Source: Pelagibacterium lentulum (GTDB lineage: Bacteria > Pseudomonadota > Alphaproteobacteria > Rhizobiales > Devosiaceae). Taken from it: a DNA stretch of 64,000 nt. The stretch covers positions 55,276-119,275 of the forward strand of contig NZ_RZMW01000041.1 in assembly GCF_003992625.1 (NCBI RefSeq), in the 5' to 3' direction. The translations under genes were made by a program, and so were the position numbers. How positions within the stretch are numbered: the stretch's first letter is position 1; every line of letters begins with the position of its first letter. The notes beneath the pieces were generated by a model. That model saw nothing but the letters and a program-made list of their open reading frames with translations. It was not told the origin of the DNA and did no database searches. Of the stretch, positions 27,976 through 36,784 are shown one piece after another.

Positions 27976-28542
27976 TTACATTGCCGGCAGCAAAACCGCG
28001 TCGATCACATGAATCACCCCGTTGGACTGGATAACGTCGGCGATGGTAACATTGGCGACACCGCCCATTTCATCGGTGATCATAACCATGTCACCATCGA
28101 CAGTGACACCAAAGACGCAGCCGCCAACGGTTTCGATTTCAAATGTTCCGCCACCTTCGGCAGCCATGCCGGCGATGTCGCTTGAAAGGGCGTTGGCGCC
28201 GACCACATGGCATGTGAGAATTGTCTGAAGCGTTCCGAGATTTTCTGCCATCAGAAGGGTTTCAACAGTGCCTTCGGGAAGTGCGTCAAAAGCTGCATTG
28301 GTGGGTGCGAAAACGGTAAAGGGACCTTCGCCCTGAAGTGTTTCGACAAGGCCGGCGGCTTGTACGGCCGCGACAAGCGTCGTGTGATCGGCCGAGTTGA
28401 CGGCGTTTTCGATAATGTTGCGATCCGCAAACATCGGTGCGCCACCAACTTCAGGATTGTCTTGTGCAAGAGCTGGCGCTGCTAGAATGGCAGCTGAGAC
28501 CATTGCGGCAGAAGTAATTGCACGCAGGGAAAGAATAGGCAT
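27976..28542 (-). CDS. Secreted fasciclin (FAS1) domain protein
   Basis: A 188-residue exported protein. Residues 1-27 are a signal peptide ending APALAQ. The remainder is one FAS1 domain with the H1 segment TLVAAVQAAGLVETLQGEGP and FTVFAPTNAAFDALPEGTVE, and the C-terminal NGVIHVIDAVLLP (H2). FAS1 proteins in proteobacteria are linked to adhesion or stress. ATG 28542 is preferred over 28557, with GGAG upstream. It lies 110 bp downstream of the anti-sigma gene on the same strand, a recurring pairing in Alphaproteobacteria, so it may be a target of the sigma factor. Confidence 0.9.
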   Translation of the reverse strand: MPILSLRAITSAAMVSAAILAAPALAQDNPEVGGAPMFADRNIIENAVNSADHTTLVAAVQAAGLVETLQGEGPFTVFAPTNAAFDALPEGTVETLLMAENLGTLQTILTCHVVGANALSSDIAGMAAEGGGTFEIETVGGCVFGVTVDGDMVMITDEMGGVANVTIADVIQSNGVIHVIDAVLLPAM

Positions 28543-28652
28543 GACGGGTATCTCCATTTTTCAAATTCCATTTACTTGGCGTCAGACCCATACGGGCAGT
28601 GACAGTCCAAGTTACGGTGCCTTGAAATGGAAAGTTTCAGCCTGCGTGCATT

Positions 28653-29360
28653 TTAAATCGCTGCTACGGTGCCGATCGCGAGAATCGGTCCGGTCGGAGC
28701 ATCAACGGGCGAGCCGCCTTCCGGCTCGAGACTCACAGCCAGCGCAATGCCCTCACCAAAATTGGCAGCAAGGGCCGCATCGACCGCGAGCGTGATGCCG
28801 GTTCCAACGGAAATCGTGCCCATGGAAACAGGATCGCTTTCGCCTTGGATGAACCAAAGCTCATAATCCTGCCCCGCAGCAGCAGGAGAACCGCCGACAT
28901 TGAGGCGCAGCGAAGTTGTTTGCGGATCATATAGCGCAACGACCTCGATATCGCCTTCCAGCGTTTCAAGGGCCGTGACGAGCGAGGGCACTGGATCTGT
29001 TGGTTCGGGGGTGGGCGCAAGAACATTGAGCCCGATTGCAAACACCGCTGCAGCGACAGTGGCGCCTGCTATTGACCGCCAGAGCAAGAGCGAATCGTAC
29101 CAGCGCGATTGCATGGCCTGCCCGAACAGGCGCCCTTCTATCCGGCCCAACAGATCGGCCGGCGGCAAAACTTCCGCATACTGAGCGTTAAAAGCCGCAA
29201 AATGCGCTTCCCAATAGCGCACTTTTTCAGCGAGTTCTGTATTGGTCGTCAACTCGCGCTCAATCGCAGCGCGCTCGGATGCTTCCATGAGCCCAAGCAC
29301 ATATTCGGCTGCGCGAATATCGTCGCCACCTTCTCCGCCGATTTCAAATGGCTCGCTCAT
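28653..29360 (-). CDS. Anti-sigma factor, RskA type
   Basis: A 235-residue membrane protein. The cytosolic N-terminal part has the anti-sigma zinc-finger-like helix bundle (DIRAAEYVLGLMEASERAAI), lacking the ZAS His/Cys set. One TM helix follows at about 98-118 (SIAGATVAAAVFAIGLNVLA), and the periplasmic RskA domain has the characteristic YELWFI...VSMGTISVG. It should bind and hold the adjacent ECF sigma at the membrane and release it on proteolysis. ATG 29360 overlaps the sigma stop as ATGA, so the two proteins are made together. Confidence 0.88.
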   Translation of the reverse strand: MSEPFEIGGEGGDDIRAAEYVLGLMEASERAAIERELTTNTELAEKVRYWEAHFAAFNAQYAEVLPPADLLGRIEGRLFGQAMQSRWYDSLLLWRSIAGATVAAAVFAIGLNVLAPTPEPTDPVPSLVTALETLEGDIEVVALYDPQTTSLRLNVGGSPAAAGQDYELWFIQGESDPVSMGTISVGTGITLAVDAALAANFGEGIALAVSLEPEGGSPVDAPTGPILAIGTVAAI

Positions 29361-29902
29361 TGGCCCAGACATTCTCGCAATTGCAGCAGGCTACGCCGCA
29401 GCCATGTCCGCATCGTATTGAGCGGAACGGCAAAACGCTGCGCAAGATCCTTGTAGTTTTCTCCATCGACATAGGCCAGTCGCACGGCCCTCGCCCTGTC
29501 CTGTTCGAGTTGATCGAGACAATGGGAAATGCGCGCGCCTTCACTTGAATTAATTGCGGCCTCTTCCGGCGTCTTGTCCTTGTCGGGCAATGTTTCCGCC
29601 TGATCGAGATCGTCGGTCAGGGGCTTACGCGCGCGGATCATGTCGATGCAATGGTTTCGGGCAATGGTGATCAGCCACGTCATAGGCTGCGACATACCCG
29701 ACTGGAAGGAGCCTGCGCGCTGCCACACTTTTATGTAAATATCCTGCAAGGCATCCTCAGCTTCGCTTTTGTTGCCAAGGATACGCAAGCTGACGCCAAA
29801 AAGTTTCGCGCTGGTGAACCGATAAAGCTCACGAAAGCAATCCCGGTCACGCAAGGCAATCCGAGACAGCAAATACTCCAGATCGGGCATTTGTTTTGCC
29901 AA
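29357..29902 (-). CDS. ECF-family RNA polymerase sigma factor
   Basis: A 181-residue sigma factor with region 2 ([20 protein letters not shown] then DIYIKVW, and [15 protein letters not shown]) and region 4 ([20 protein letters not shown] then [18 protein letters not shown]). It has no N- or C-terminal extra domain. It is paired with an RskA anti-sigma factor and resembles SigK/RpoE-like alphaproteobacterial ECFs that respond to oxidative stress. A TGATCC-N18-TATTGG sequence lies in its leader and could be its own promoter. It is divergent from argB. Confidence 0.93.
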   Translation of the reverse strand: MAKQMPDLEYLLSRIALRDRDCFRELYRFTSAKLFGVSLRILGNKSEAEDALQDIYIKVWQRAGSFQSGMSQPMTWLITIARNHCIDMIRARKPLTDDLDQAETLPDKDKTPEEAAINSSEGARISHCLDQLEQDRARAVRLAYVDGENYKDLAQRFAVPLNTMRTWLRRSLLQLRECLGQ

Positions 29903-29932
29903 TTGACGCTCCCGTTGCGCTGCGTCCTGGCC

Positions 29933-29962
29933 CCAATACGCTCAAAGGGACAATTTGGATCA
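29933..29962 (-). promoter_or_regulatory. Candidate ECF promoter of the sigma/anti-sigma operon
   Basis: On the minus strand TGATCC (29962-29957) is followed after 18 bases by TATTGG (29938-29933). This resembles the TGATCC-N18-TA(T) promoter recognised by RpoE of Rhodobacter, as I recall it. Transcription would start about 25 bases before the sigma ATG at 29902, leaving room for the leader and SD. Confidence 0.45.
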
Positions 29963-30034
29963 GTATGGGCACTATGCAGCAAAACGCTTCTTGCGCTAGT
30001 AAAGGCAAAACCCGTTAAAAAACCGTGGGAATCA

Positions 30035-30925
30035 ATGACCGATACGCACGAAAATGCCTATGACGCCGAAATTCTTGCCAAGGCCCTGCCTTTCATGCAG
30101 CGCTATGAGAACAAGACAGTCGTCATTAAATATGGCGGCCATGCCATGGGCGACCCCGCATTGGGCCGGGCATTTGCACGCGACGTGGCACTTCTCAAGC
30201 AATCAGGCGTCAACCCGATTGTAGTGCATGGCGGTGGCCCGCAAATCGGGGAAATGCTGAAAAAGCTTGGCATTGAGTCCAAGTTCGAGGGCGGGCTGCG
30301 CGTTACCGACAAGAAGACCGTCGAAATTGTCGAGATGGTCCTGGCTGGTTCTATCAACAAGGAAATCGTTGCGCTCATCAATGCCGAAGGCGAATGGGCA
30401 ATCGGGCTTTGCGGCAAGGACGGCAACATGGTCTTTGCCGAAAAAGCCAACAAGAAATATGTCGATCCGACCTCCAATATCGAGAAAATTCTCGATCTGG
30501 GCTTTGTAGGTGAACCTGTTGAAGTCGACAGGACGCTGCTCGACCTTCTGGCACGCTCGGAAATGATCCCGGTTATCGCACCTGTAGCGCCGGGGCGAGA
30601 TGGGGAGACCTATAACATCAATGCCGATACGTTTGCAGGCGCGATTGCCGGTGCGGTCTTTGCCAAACGGCTGCTGTTCTTGACCGACGTTCCAGGCGTA
30701 CTCGACAAATCCGGCACCCTCATCCCGCAGCTTTCGGTGTCTGATGCCAAGCGCATGATTGCCGACGGCACGATTTCGGGGGGCATGATTCCGAAGGTTG
30801 AAACGTGCATCGAGGCGCTCGATCGCGGCGTCGAAGGCGTCGTGATCGTCAACGGCAAGACGCCGCATTCGGTTTTGCTGGAGCTTTTCACCGAGCATGG
30901 CGCAGGCACGCTGATTGTAAGATGA
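30035..30925 (+). CDS. argB: Acetylglutamate kinase
   Basis: A 296-residue N-acetyl-L-glutamate kinase, the second step of arginine synthesis. [12 protein letters not shown] near residue 30 and [17 protein letters not shown] are the phosphate- and substrate-binding glycine-rich loops, and [20 protein letters not shown] the acetylglutamate/nucleotide segment. The length and the N-terminal helix fit the arginine-sensitive hexameric type. ATG 30035 follows GTGGGA. The HAD phosphatase gene is 60 bp downstream in the same direction. Confidence 0.96.
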   Translation: MTDTHENAYDAEILAKALPFMQRYENKTVVIKYGGHAMGDPALGRAFARDVALLKQSGVNPIVVHGGGPQIGEMLKKLGIESKFEGGLRVTDKKTVEIVEMVLAGSINKEIVALINAEGEWAIGLCGKDGNMVFAEKANKKYVDPTSNIEKILDLGFVGEPVEVDRTLLDLLARSEMIPVIAPVAPGRDGETYNINADTFAGAIAGAVFAKRLLFLTDVPGVLDKSGTLIPQLSVSDAKRMIADGTISGGMIPKVETCIEALDRGVEGVVIVNGKTPHSVLLELFTEHGAGTLIVR

Positions 30926-30985
30926 CCGGATCACAACTGCGTTGCCGGTCATTTACCGTTCACCCATTTGGCGCATAATGGGCAA

Positions 30986-31693
30986 ATGACAAAGCCATTT
31001 ACGCCTGCTGACTCGCTGAACCACATTACCGATTGGGTGTTCGATCTGGACAACACGCTTTATCCGCGTGAGTGCAATCTGTTTGCGCAGATCGACATCA
31101 AGATCACCCAATATGTGATGGAGCTGACCCGGCTGGAATTCGAGGCGGCGCGGGATCTGCAAAAAGCCTATTACCGCGATTATGGCACGACATTGAACGG
31201 ACTCATGCACAAGCATGACGTGGATCCGGACGACTATCTCAATTCCGTCCATGCGATCGATTATTCGATAGTCGATCCGCATCCGGAGCTTGTTGAGACG
31301 ATTGCAGCCCTGCCCGGCCGCAAGTTCATTTTCACCAATGCCGATGCGGGCCATGCCCATGCCGTCCTCAAACGCCTGGGTGCGGGCGACATTTTCGAGG
31401 CTGTTTTCGACATCCGATCGGCCAAATACCAGCCAAAACCGCTTCAAGTTGCTTATGACACTTTTCTTGCCGGTCACGGAATAGACGCCAAAAGCGCAAT
31501 CATGTTCGACGATCTGGAAAAGAACCTTCTCGTCCCCCATCAGACAGGCATGGCCACCGTGCAGGTTGTTGCCGGGCAAGATTTTGCGCATGAGCAGGTC
31601 GATGCCTGGGAGCTTGGGCGCGGCGACCAGTTGGAACATGTGCATCATGTGACAGACGATCTGGCAGCATTTCTTGCGGCATTGCGTGCATAA
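30986..31693 (+). CDS. HAD-family pyrimidine 5'-nucleotidase-like phosphatase
   Basis: A 235-residue HAD hydrolase. Motif I is WVFDLDNTLYP (DxDxT-type), motif II lies in FIFTNAD, the Lys region is KYQPKPLQ, and motif III/IV is IMFDDLEKNL. The arrangement matches the pyrimidine 5'-nucleotidase group found next to argB/dapD in Hyphomicrobiales. It probably dephosphorylates nucleoside monophosphates or acts as a housekeeping phosphatase. ATG 30986 is chosen; its SD is weak. Confidence 0.88.
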   Translation: MTKPFTPADSLNHITDWVFDLDNTLYPRECNLFAQIDIKITQYVMELTRLEFEAARDLQKAYYRDYGTTLNGLMHKHDVDPDDYLNSVHAIDYSIVDPHPELVETIAALPGRKFIFTNADAGHAHAVLKRLGAGDIFEAVFDIRSAKYQPKPLQVAYDTFLAGHGIDAKSAIMFDDLEKNLLVPHQTGMATVQVVAGQDFAHEQVDAWELGRGDQLEHVHHVTDDLAAFLAALRA

Positions 31694-31851
31694 ATATCTG
31701 TAAATTCTTAGCTATCTTTCCGTCATGCTTGTGTCGCTTTTTGTCGGCAACTAAGACATGGTAAGTGCATTGCCCATTGAGATAATATGCGCTGAATGAC
31801 TCCAAGCTGCTCAGTTGCGCTTGCACCAGAAAAACACAAACGGGGACCAGC

Positions 31852-33066
31852 ATGACAAGAACGGCAACGAAACTCGCCCTGACAAGCGCAGCCATTGCGC
31901 TATTTTCCGCCCAAAGCGCTTTGGCACTGGACGCCGATGAATTTGCCAACCGCTTTAGCGAACTTGGCCGCATTATGGGCATTGGCATTGAAATCGGCGC
32001 CAGCCATACTGACGGCGACACGGTTACGCTTTCCGACTTTACGCTTAGCATTCCGGGCGAGGCCCCCGTGGAAATTGAAGGCGACCTTGTCTTCAGCGGC
32101 GTCACCGAAACCGGTGACGGCGGCTATTTTGCGCAGACAGCGACTATCGAAGATATCGACTTCGCCGATGACGACGTTGCGATTTCGCTGCAAAATATCA
32201 TGGCACAAGGCATTTCATTGCCTGCCGATATTTCGCCTGACAACGCAATGCTGCTCTCTTACACGATGATCGAACGTGCCAGCGCCGGACCATTGGTCAT
32301 CTCGGTGCTCGAAGACGATGCGCAGGACGCATTCGTTATCGAATCCATCGAACTTTGGACCGACAGCGCTGCGGATATGAGCGCATTATCGTCGGGCTTT
32401 GTTCTCTCCGGCATGACCGCCAATCTCGGGTTGATTCCAGATGCAGAGGCGCGAGAGGTCTTTGAGGCGTTCGGCGTCGAAACCCTGACTTCCGAGTTGC
32501 GCATACTGGGCACATGGCTGCCGAGCGAGGGCGTCATGGAGTTGACCGAGATGTCCTACGACATTGCCGATCTGGGCCGCATTGATATTACCGGCGTTAT
32601 CAGTGGCTATACGCTGGAGCTTTATCGGGACATGATGAAACTCAACATGAAAATGGCGGAGCTGGGTGAAGACGCCTCGATGGCCGATCTGGACGCATTC
32701 GACAATGCGATGATGGAAATCGTCATGAACCTGCGCCTCGATAATGCGAAGATACGTTACGACGATGCCTCGCTCTTTATGAAAGTCCTCGATTTTATCG
32801 GGAAGGAACAAGGTATCGATGGCGCCACTTTTGCCAGTGGGCTCAAGTTCATGGTGCCCATGGTATTGACCGAGGTGGATAACCCGCCCCTGGTATCGAT
32901 GATCACAAGTGCTTTGAACGCATTCATCGATAACCCCCAGAGCCTTGAAATCGAAGCAGCACCCGTTGAGCCCATAAGCTTTGCCGATCTCGACACGATC
33001 GAAATCGAGAACGATCCGTTTATTCTCGTCGATATGCTCAATATCGAGATCAGGGCAAATCAGTAA
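31852..33066 (+). CDS. Exported protein of unknown function (404 aa)
   Basis: Residues 1-25 form a signal peptide (MTRTATKLALTSAAIALFSA then QSALA before LDADEF), so the protein is periplasmic or surface-exposed. The mature part is very acidic and alternates short strands with DGDTVTLSDFTLSIPG-like segments. A helix-rich middle, YRDMMKLNMKMAELGEDASM, follows, and the last third is VEPISFADLDTIEIENDPF. It has no Cys, no catalytic motif and no TM helix after the leader. I do not recognise a family. It is a single gene between the HAD phosphatase and a bidirectional terminator; the 158-bp gap upstream probably holds its own promoter. Confidence 0.8.
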   Translation: MTRTATKLALTSAAIALFSAQSALALDADEFANRFSELGRIMGIGIEIGASHTDGDTVTLSDFTLSIPGEAPVEIEGDLVFSGVTETGDGGYFAQTATIEDIDFADDDVAISLQNIMAQGISLPADISPDNAMLLSYTMIERASAGPLVISVLEDDAQDAFVIESIELWTDSAADMSALSSGFVLSGMTANLGLIPDAEAREVFEAFGVETLTSELRILGTWLPSEGVMELTEMSYDIADLGRIDITGVISGYTLELYRDMMKLNMKMAELGEDASMADLDAFDNAMMEIVMNLRLDNAKIRYDDASLFMKVLDFIGKEQGIDGATFASGLKFMVPMVLTEVDNPPLVSMITSALNAFIDNPQSLEIEAAPVEPISFADLDTIEIENDPFILVDMLNIEIRANQ

Positions 33067-33090
33067 GCGAGCATAGCTTCAAACGGCAAG

Positions 33091-33119
33091 AGGCCCGGAT
33101 TTTCATCCGGGCCTTTTTC
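33091..33119. terminator. Bidirectional rho-independent terminator
   Basis: A perfect 10-bp stem, AGGCCCGGAT / ATCCGGGCCT, with a 4-nt loop and a 3' T-run lies between two convergent genes. The right end (TTTTTC) serves the exported-protein gene. On the other strand it ends the LOG gene, with a weaker T-run. Confidence 0.88.
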
Positions 33120-33121
33120 TT

Positions 33122-33967
33122 TCAGACAGCGATTTCGGGCAAATTATATGTCTTTCGGATATGGCCCCAGGCCTCATCGGCCGTATCGACCAGTGTGAAC
33201 AAATCGAGGTCTTGGGGAGAAATCGTCCCTTCCTCGGCGAGTGCTTCAAGGTTTAGTACACGGCTCCAGAATGATTTCCCAAACAACAGCAGCGGGATGC
33301 GCGCCATGCGGCCGGTTTGAATGAGCGTAATCGTTTCAAAGAACTCATCGAGCGTGCCAAAGCCGCCAGGGAAGATGGCCACCGCTTTTGCGCGCACCAG
33401 AAAATGAATCTTGCGCGTCGCAAAATAGTGGAAATTGAACGAGAAATCAGGGGTCACATATTGGTTGGGCGCCTGCTCGTGGGGCAGCACGATGTTAAGC
33501 CCGATCGAGGGCGCCCCAACATCGGTTGCGCCACGATTGCCCGCCTCCATCACGCCCGGCCCGCCACCTGTTACAACAACATATTCGGAATAATCGGTCG
33601 CCTCGGAAGTCTTGGAGGCCAGTTGAGCAAAGCGCCGCGCTTCGGTGTAATATTTGGAATTGGCTTCGAGATTTTTCCTCTGCACCGCATTTTTAGCGGC
33701 CCAGGCGTCCTTGCCGGGTTCGGGGATGCGCGCGCCGCCAAACAAAACCACGGTTGAATTTACCCCCGCCTCGCGCAGGCGCATCTCGACCTTGAGATAT
33801 TCGAGTTGGAACCGCATGCCGCGCAGGTCTTCGGAGGTCAGGAATTCCTCGTCGGCAAAGGCGAGACGGTAGGCGGAAGCCTTGGTCTGGGGCGTTTGCG
33901 GGGAATGTTTTACGACTTCGATGTCTTCCTGAGACGTCCTGAGCGATGAATGGCGTTTGCGGCCCAT
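33122..33967 (-). CDS. LOG family (TIGR00730-like) Rossmann-fold protein
   Basis: A 281-residue lysine-decarboxylase-fold protein of the LONELY GUY family. It has VVVTGGGPGVMEAGNRGATD and AVAIFPGGFGTLDEFFETIT, the PGGxGTxxE motif that defines nucleoside 5'-monophosphate phosphoribohydrolases (cytokinin-activating LOG) and PpnN-like enzymes. It is longer at the N-terminus (about 80 residues) than plant LOG, as in many alphaproteobacterial members. ATG 33967 is chosen because AAGGAG lies 9 nt upstream; an ATG at 33991 would lie before that SD. It may hydrolyse AMP-type nucleotides. It is divergent from dapD. Confidence 0.87.
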   Translation of the reverse strand: MGRKRHSSLRTSQEDIEVVKHSPQTPQTKASAYRLAFADEEFLTSEDLRGMRFQLEYLKVEMRLREAGVNSTVVLFGGARIPEPGKDAWAAKNAVQRKNLEANSKYYTEARRFAQLASKTSEATDYSEYVVVTGGGPGVMEAGNRGATDVGAPSIGLNIVLPHEQAPNQYVTPDFSFNFHYFATRKIHFLVRAKAVAIFPGGFGTLDEFFETITLIQTGRMARIPLLLFGKSFWSRVLNLEALAEEGTISPQDLDLFTLVDTADEAWGHIRKTYNLPEIAV

Positions 33968-34203
33968 GCCGGTTGGCTCCTTTAGGTTCATTTCGTTTGA
34001 TTATCTCAGGTGGATGTTAAGGATGAGTGGCTCCAGCACACGGTTTTTCGATACCCCCCACGCAAATGTGAAGGCAATGGCCGATCTCTTTGGATTCTGG
34101 CCAAACCTGACTGTTCTAGGGTTCCGCGCGGGAAAAGGTTCGGCTATGGTCCGCCACAAAGCTGCAACCCCTTACCAAATCAAGAACAAAGGCTGCCCGT
34201 CAT

Positions 34204-35049
34204 ATGTCCATGAGCGATCTTGCCGCCACCATCGATACCGCTTTTGAAGCCCGCGACACTGTAAACTATCAGACGCAAGGGACCGTGCGTGATGCGGTGA
34301 ACGAAGCCCTGGAGATGCTCGACACCGGCAGGGCCCGCGTTGCAGAAAAAGGTGCGGACGGACAATGGGTTGTGAACCAGTGGCTCAAGAAAGCCGTGCT
34401 TTTGTCGTTCCGCCTCAACGACATGCAAGCGATTGCAGGCGGCCCCGGCGGCGCACATTGGTGGGATAAGGTGCCCTCGAAATTTTCCGGCTGGAGCGAG
34501 AAACAGTTCCGCGAAGCCGGTTTCCGCGCCGTGCCCGGTGCCATCGTTCGTCATTCGGCATTTGTGGGCAAGAACGCGGTTCTCATGCCCTCGTTCGTCA
34601 ATCTGGGCGCCTATGTGGATGAGGGCGTGATGGTCGATACATGGGCCACCGTCGGCTCCTGCGCGCAGATCGGCAAGAATGTGCATCTTTCCGGCGGTGT
34701 AGGCATTGGTGGCGTGCTTGAGCCCCTCCAGGCCGATCCTGTAATCATCGAGGACAATTGCTTTATCGGTGCCCGCTCGGAAGTTGTCGAGGGCGTAAAG
34801 GTCGGCGAGGGTTCGGTCATTTCAATGGGCGTTTTCATCGGCAAATCGACCAAGATCGTCGACCGTAACACCGGTGAGGTCTTTATCGGCGAAGTGCCGC
34901 CCTATTCTGTTGTCGTTTCGGGCAGTCTGCCGGGCAAACCTCTTCCCGATGGCACGCCCGGCCCCAGCCTTTACTGCGCTGTCATTGTCAAGCGGGTGGA
35001 TGAACAGACCCGCTCGAAAACTTCGATCAACGATCTTTTGCGCGACTGA
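34204..35049 (+). CDS. dapD: 2,3,4,5-tetrahydropyridine-2,6-dicarboxylate N-succinyltransferase
   Basis: A 281-residue DapD of the lysine/diaminopimelate pathway. The C-terminal left-handed beta-helix has hexapeptide repeats such as [39 protein letters not shown] and [17 protein letters not shown]. The N-terminal helical domain carries WWDKVPSKF and [10 protein letters not shown]. It starts at ATG 34204 (a second ATG is two codons on). dapE starts 11 bp after its stop, making a succinylase-branch operon. Confidence 0.96.
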   Translation: MSMSDLAATIDTAFEARDTVNYQTQGTVRDAVNEALEMLDTGRARVAEKGADGQWVVNQWLKKAVLLSFRLNDMQAIAGGPGGAHWWDKVPSKFSGWSEKQFREAGFRAVPGAIVRHSAFVGKNAVLMPSFVNLGAYVDEGVMVDTWATVGSCAQIGKNVHLSGGVGIGGVLEPLQADPVIIEDNCFIGARSEVVEGVKVGEGSVISMGVFIGKSTKIVDRNTGEVFIGEVPPYSVVVSGSLPGKPLPDGTPGPSLYCAVIVKRVDEQTRSKTSINDLLRD

Positions 35050-35060
35050 TCGGAAATATT

Positions 35061-36230
35061 GTGAGCAGCCCTGAAACCGCGCTTCTGGCCGATCTTATCC
35101 GGTGCCCCTCGGTCACGCCGGCCGAAGAAGGCGTGCTTGCCATACTCGAGGCTTTTCTGACCCCGCTCGGGTTTGAGTGTACGCGCCTGAAATTTGAAGG
35201 CGGCAGCTCTTATCCGGTCGATAATCTTTACGCGACGCGCAAGGGCAACAGGGAAGGATTTCATCTGCTGTTTGCCGGGCATACCGACGTCGTGCCGCCT
35301 GGCGATCTTGATGCCTGGACGCATGGACCGTTTTCTGCCGAGATCGTAGATGGCGTGATATGGGGGCGTGGCGCCACCGACATGAAAAGCGGCGTCGCCG
35401 CCTTTTGCGCGGCGCTTTTAAAGGCGCATGACAGCGGCGTACTCGATCATGGCTCGGTGTCGCTCGCCATTACCAATGACGAGGAAGCGGACGCGGTCAA
35501 CGGCACCAGAAAGCTGATGGAGTGGGCGCAGGCACAGGGTGAGAAGTTCGATTTCGCCATTGTAGGCGAACCATCTTCGTTCGAGATTTTCGGCGATTCT
35601 ATAAAGATCGGGCGGCGCGGATCGGTTTCCGGCCGCGTGACGGTTGAAGGCAAGCAGGGCCATTCGGCCTATCCGGAGCGCGCGCGCAATCCAATGCCTG
35701 CGCTGGCGTCCATTGCCACCACGCTTGATGCGCCGTTCGATCGGGGCACCGAACATTTCCAGCCGACCAATCTGGAAGTAACTTCGCTCGATACCGGCAA
35801 CCCGGCTTCCAATGTGATCCCGGCCAAGGGAACCTTGCGGTTCAATGTCCGGTTCAACGATACCTGGGCCGGTGAAACGCTGCTTGCTGAAATCGAGCGC
35901 CGGATCGCCAACGCCGATTTGCGCGGCTGCACGGCGAGAATGGAAGTGCTCGGCCCGATTTCCAAGTGTTTTATCTGTCCGCCCGACGGGTCGGTTGCAA
36001 CACTCCGCAAAGTCATGGAAGCCTATACCGGTATCGCTCCGAACCTTGCGACAGGAGGCGGCACGTCGGATGCGCGCTTCATTGCCGATTATTGCCCGGT
36101 CGTAGAATGTGGGCTGGTCGGCGCGACAATGCATCAGGTCGATGAGCGTGTGCCCGTTGCCGATGTCGAAAAACTGACCGGCCTCTATGCAAAAATCATC
36201 GAGGCATTCATGACAGGGGACGGCAGATGA
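35061..36230 (+). CDS. dapE: Succinyl-diaminopimelate desuccinylase
   Basis: A 389-residue M20 metallopeptidase-fold enzyme that removes succinate from N-succinyl-LL-DAP. Zn ligands are in LLFAGHTDVVPPGD, VIWGRGATDMKSGVAAF, and AITNDEEADAVNGT with the catalytic Glu pair; the dimerisation domain follows, and NLATGGGTSDARFIADY is near the end. The start is GTG 35061 with GGAAA upstream. It overlaps the next gene by an ATGA junction, so at least dapD, dapE and the first membrane-protein gene form one transcript. Confidence 0.96.
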   Translation: MSSPETALLADLIRCPSVTPAEEGVLAILEAFLTPLGFECTRLKFEGGSSYPVDNLYATRKGNREGFHLLFAGHTDVVPPGDLDAWTHGPFSAEIVDGVIWGRGATDMKSGVAAFCAALLKAHDSGVLDHGSVSLAITNDEEADAVNGTRKLMEWAQAQGEKFDFAIVGEPSSFEIFGDSIKIGRRGSVSGRVTVEGKQGHSAYPERARNPMPALASIATTLDAPFDRGTEHFQPTNLEVTSLDTGNPASNVIPAKGTLRFNVRFNDTWAGETLLAEIERRIANADLRGCTARMEVLGPISKCFICPPDGSVATLRKVMEAYTGIAPNLATGGGTSDARFIADYCPVVECGLVGATMHQVDERVPVADVEKLTGLYAKIIEAFMTGDGR

Positions 36231-36766
36231 ACTTGATCGATGGCATAAAGCATGCGGCGAACGGCTGGTCCGGCATCATGGTCAAAACAAATGACTGGCC
36301 GAAGCATTTCGATTTGACGCCGGAAGGCATAAACCGGGCCATCTGGGTCTATTTCTCCGCCGCCCTGCTGGCCATCATCGTTGTTTCTGTGCGTTTTGGA
36401 CTGCCGGCTCCCGCCATCATGATGGTCGAGGTGATCGGGCACAGCCTGCCGGTTGTCGCCACGGTGATCGTTACGATTATCGTGCGCGCGATCTCGGCCG
36501 CGCCCGCGCCATTTGCGGCGTTCTTCGTGCCTGCGCTCTATCTTCTGGCGTTGGTCAAGATCGTTGAAGCGATAACGATTTTTATCGGATTCCCGCTGCT
36601 TGGAGCACTTTTGGGACTAACCGCATTTCTGTTTTATAAACTGGCGCGCGGTAATGGACTTAATATGGCGCATTCAGTCGGCTATGCCATAATCGGTTTC
36701 CTGCTCCTTGCCGGATTGCCGCTGGCACTCTACATGCTTGTCAACAGCTTCACCGTTCCCGCCTAA
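36227..36766 (+). CDS. Four-helix membrane protein of unknown function
   Basis: A 179-residue integral membrane protein with hydrophobic helices at about 40-58, 65-90, 95-125 (broken) and 145-172. The N-terminal 35 residues are soluble (MNLIDGIKHAANGWSGIMVK). The start overlaps dapE by ATGA, with AGGGGAC at SD distance. It is paired with another small membrane protein 18 bp downstream. The pair seems to be conserved near dapE/truA in relatives, which is an inference from memory. No enzymatic motif is present. Confidence 0.75.
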   Translation: MNLIDGIKHAANGWSGIMVKTNDWPKHFDLTPEGINRAIWVYFSAALLAIIVVSVRFGLPAPAIMMVEVIGHSLPVVATVIVTIIVRAISAAPAPFAAFFVPALYLLALVKIVEAITIFIGFPLLGALLGLTAFLFYKLARGNGLNMAHSVGYAIIGFLLLAGLPLALYMLVNSFTVPA

Positions 36767-36784
36767 AAAGGATAATTGCCGCCC

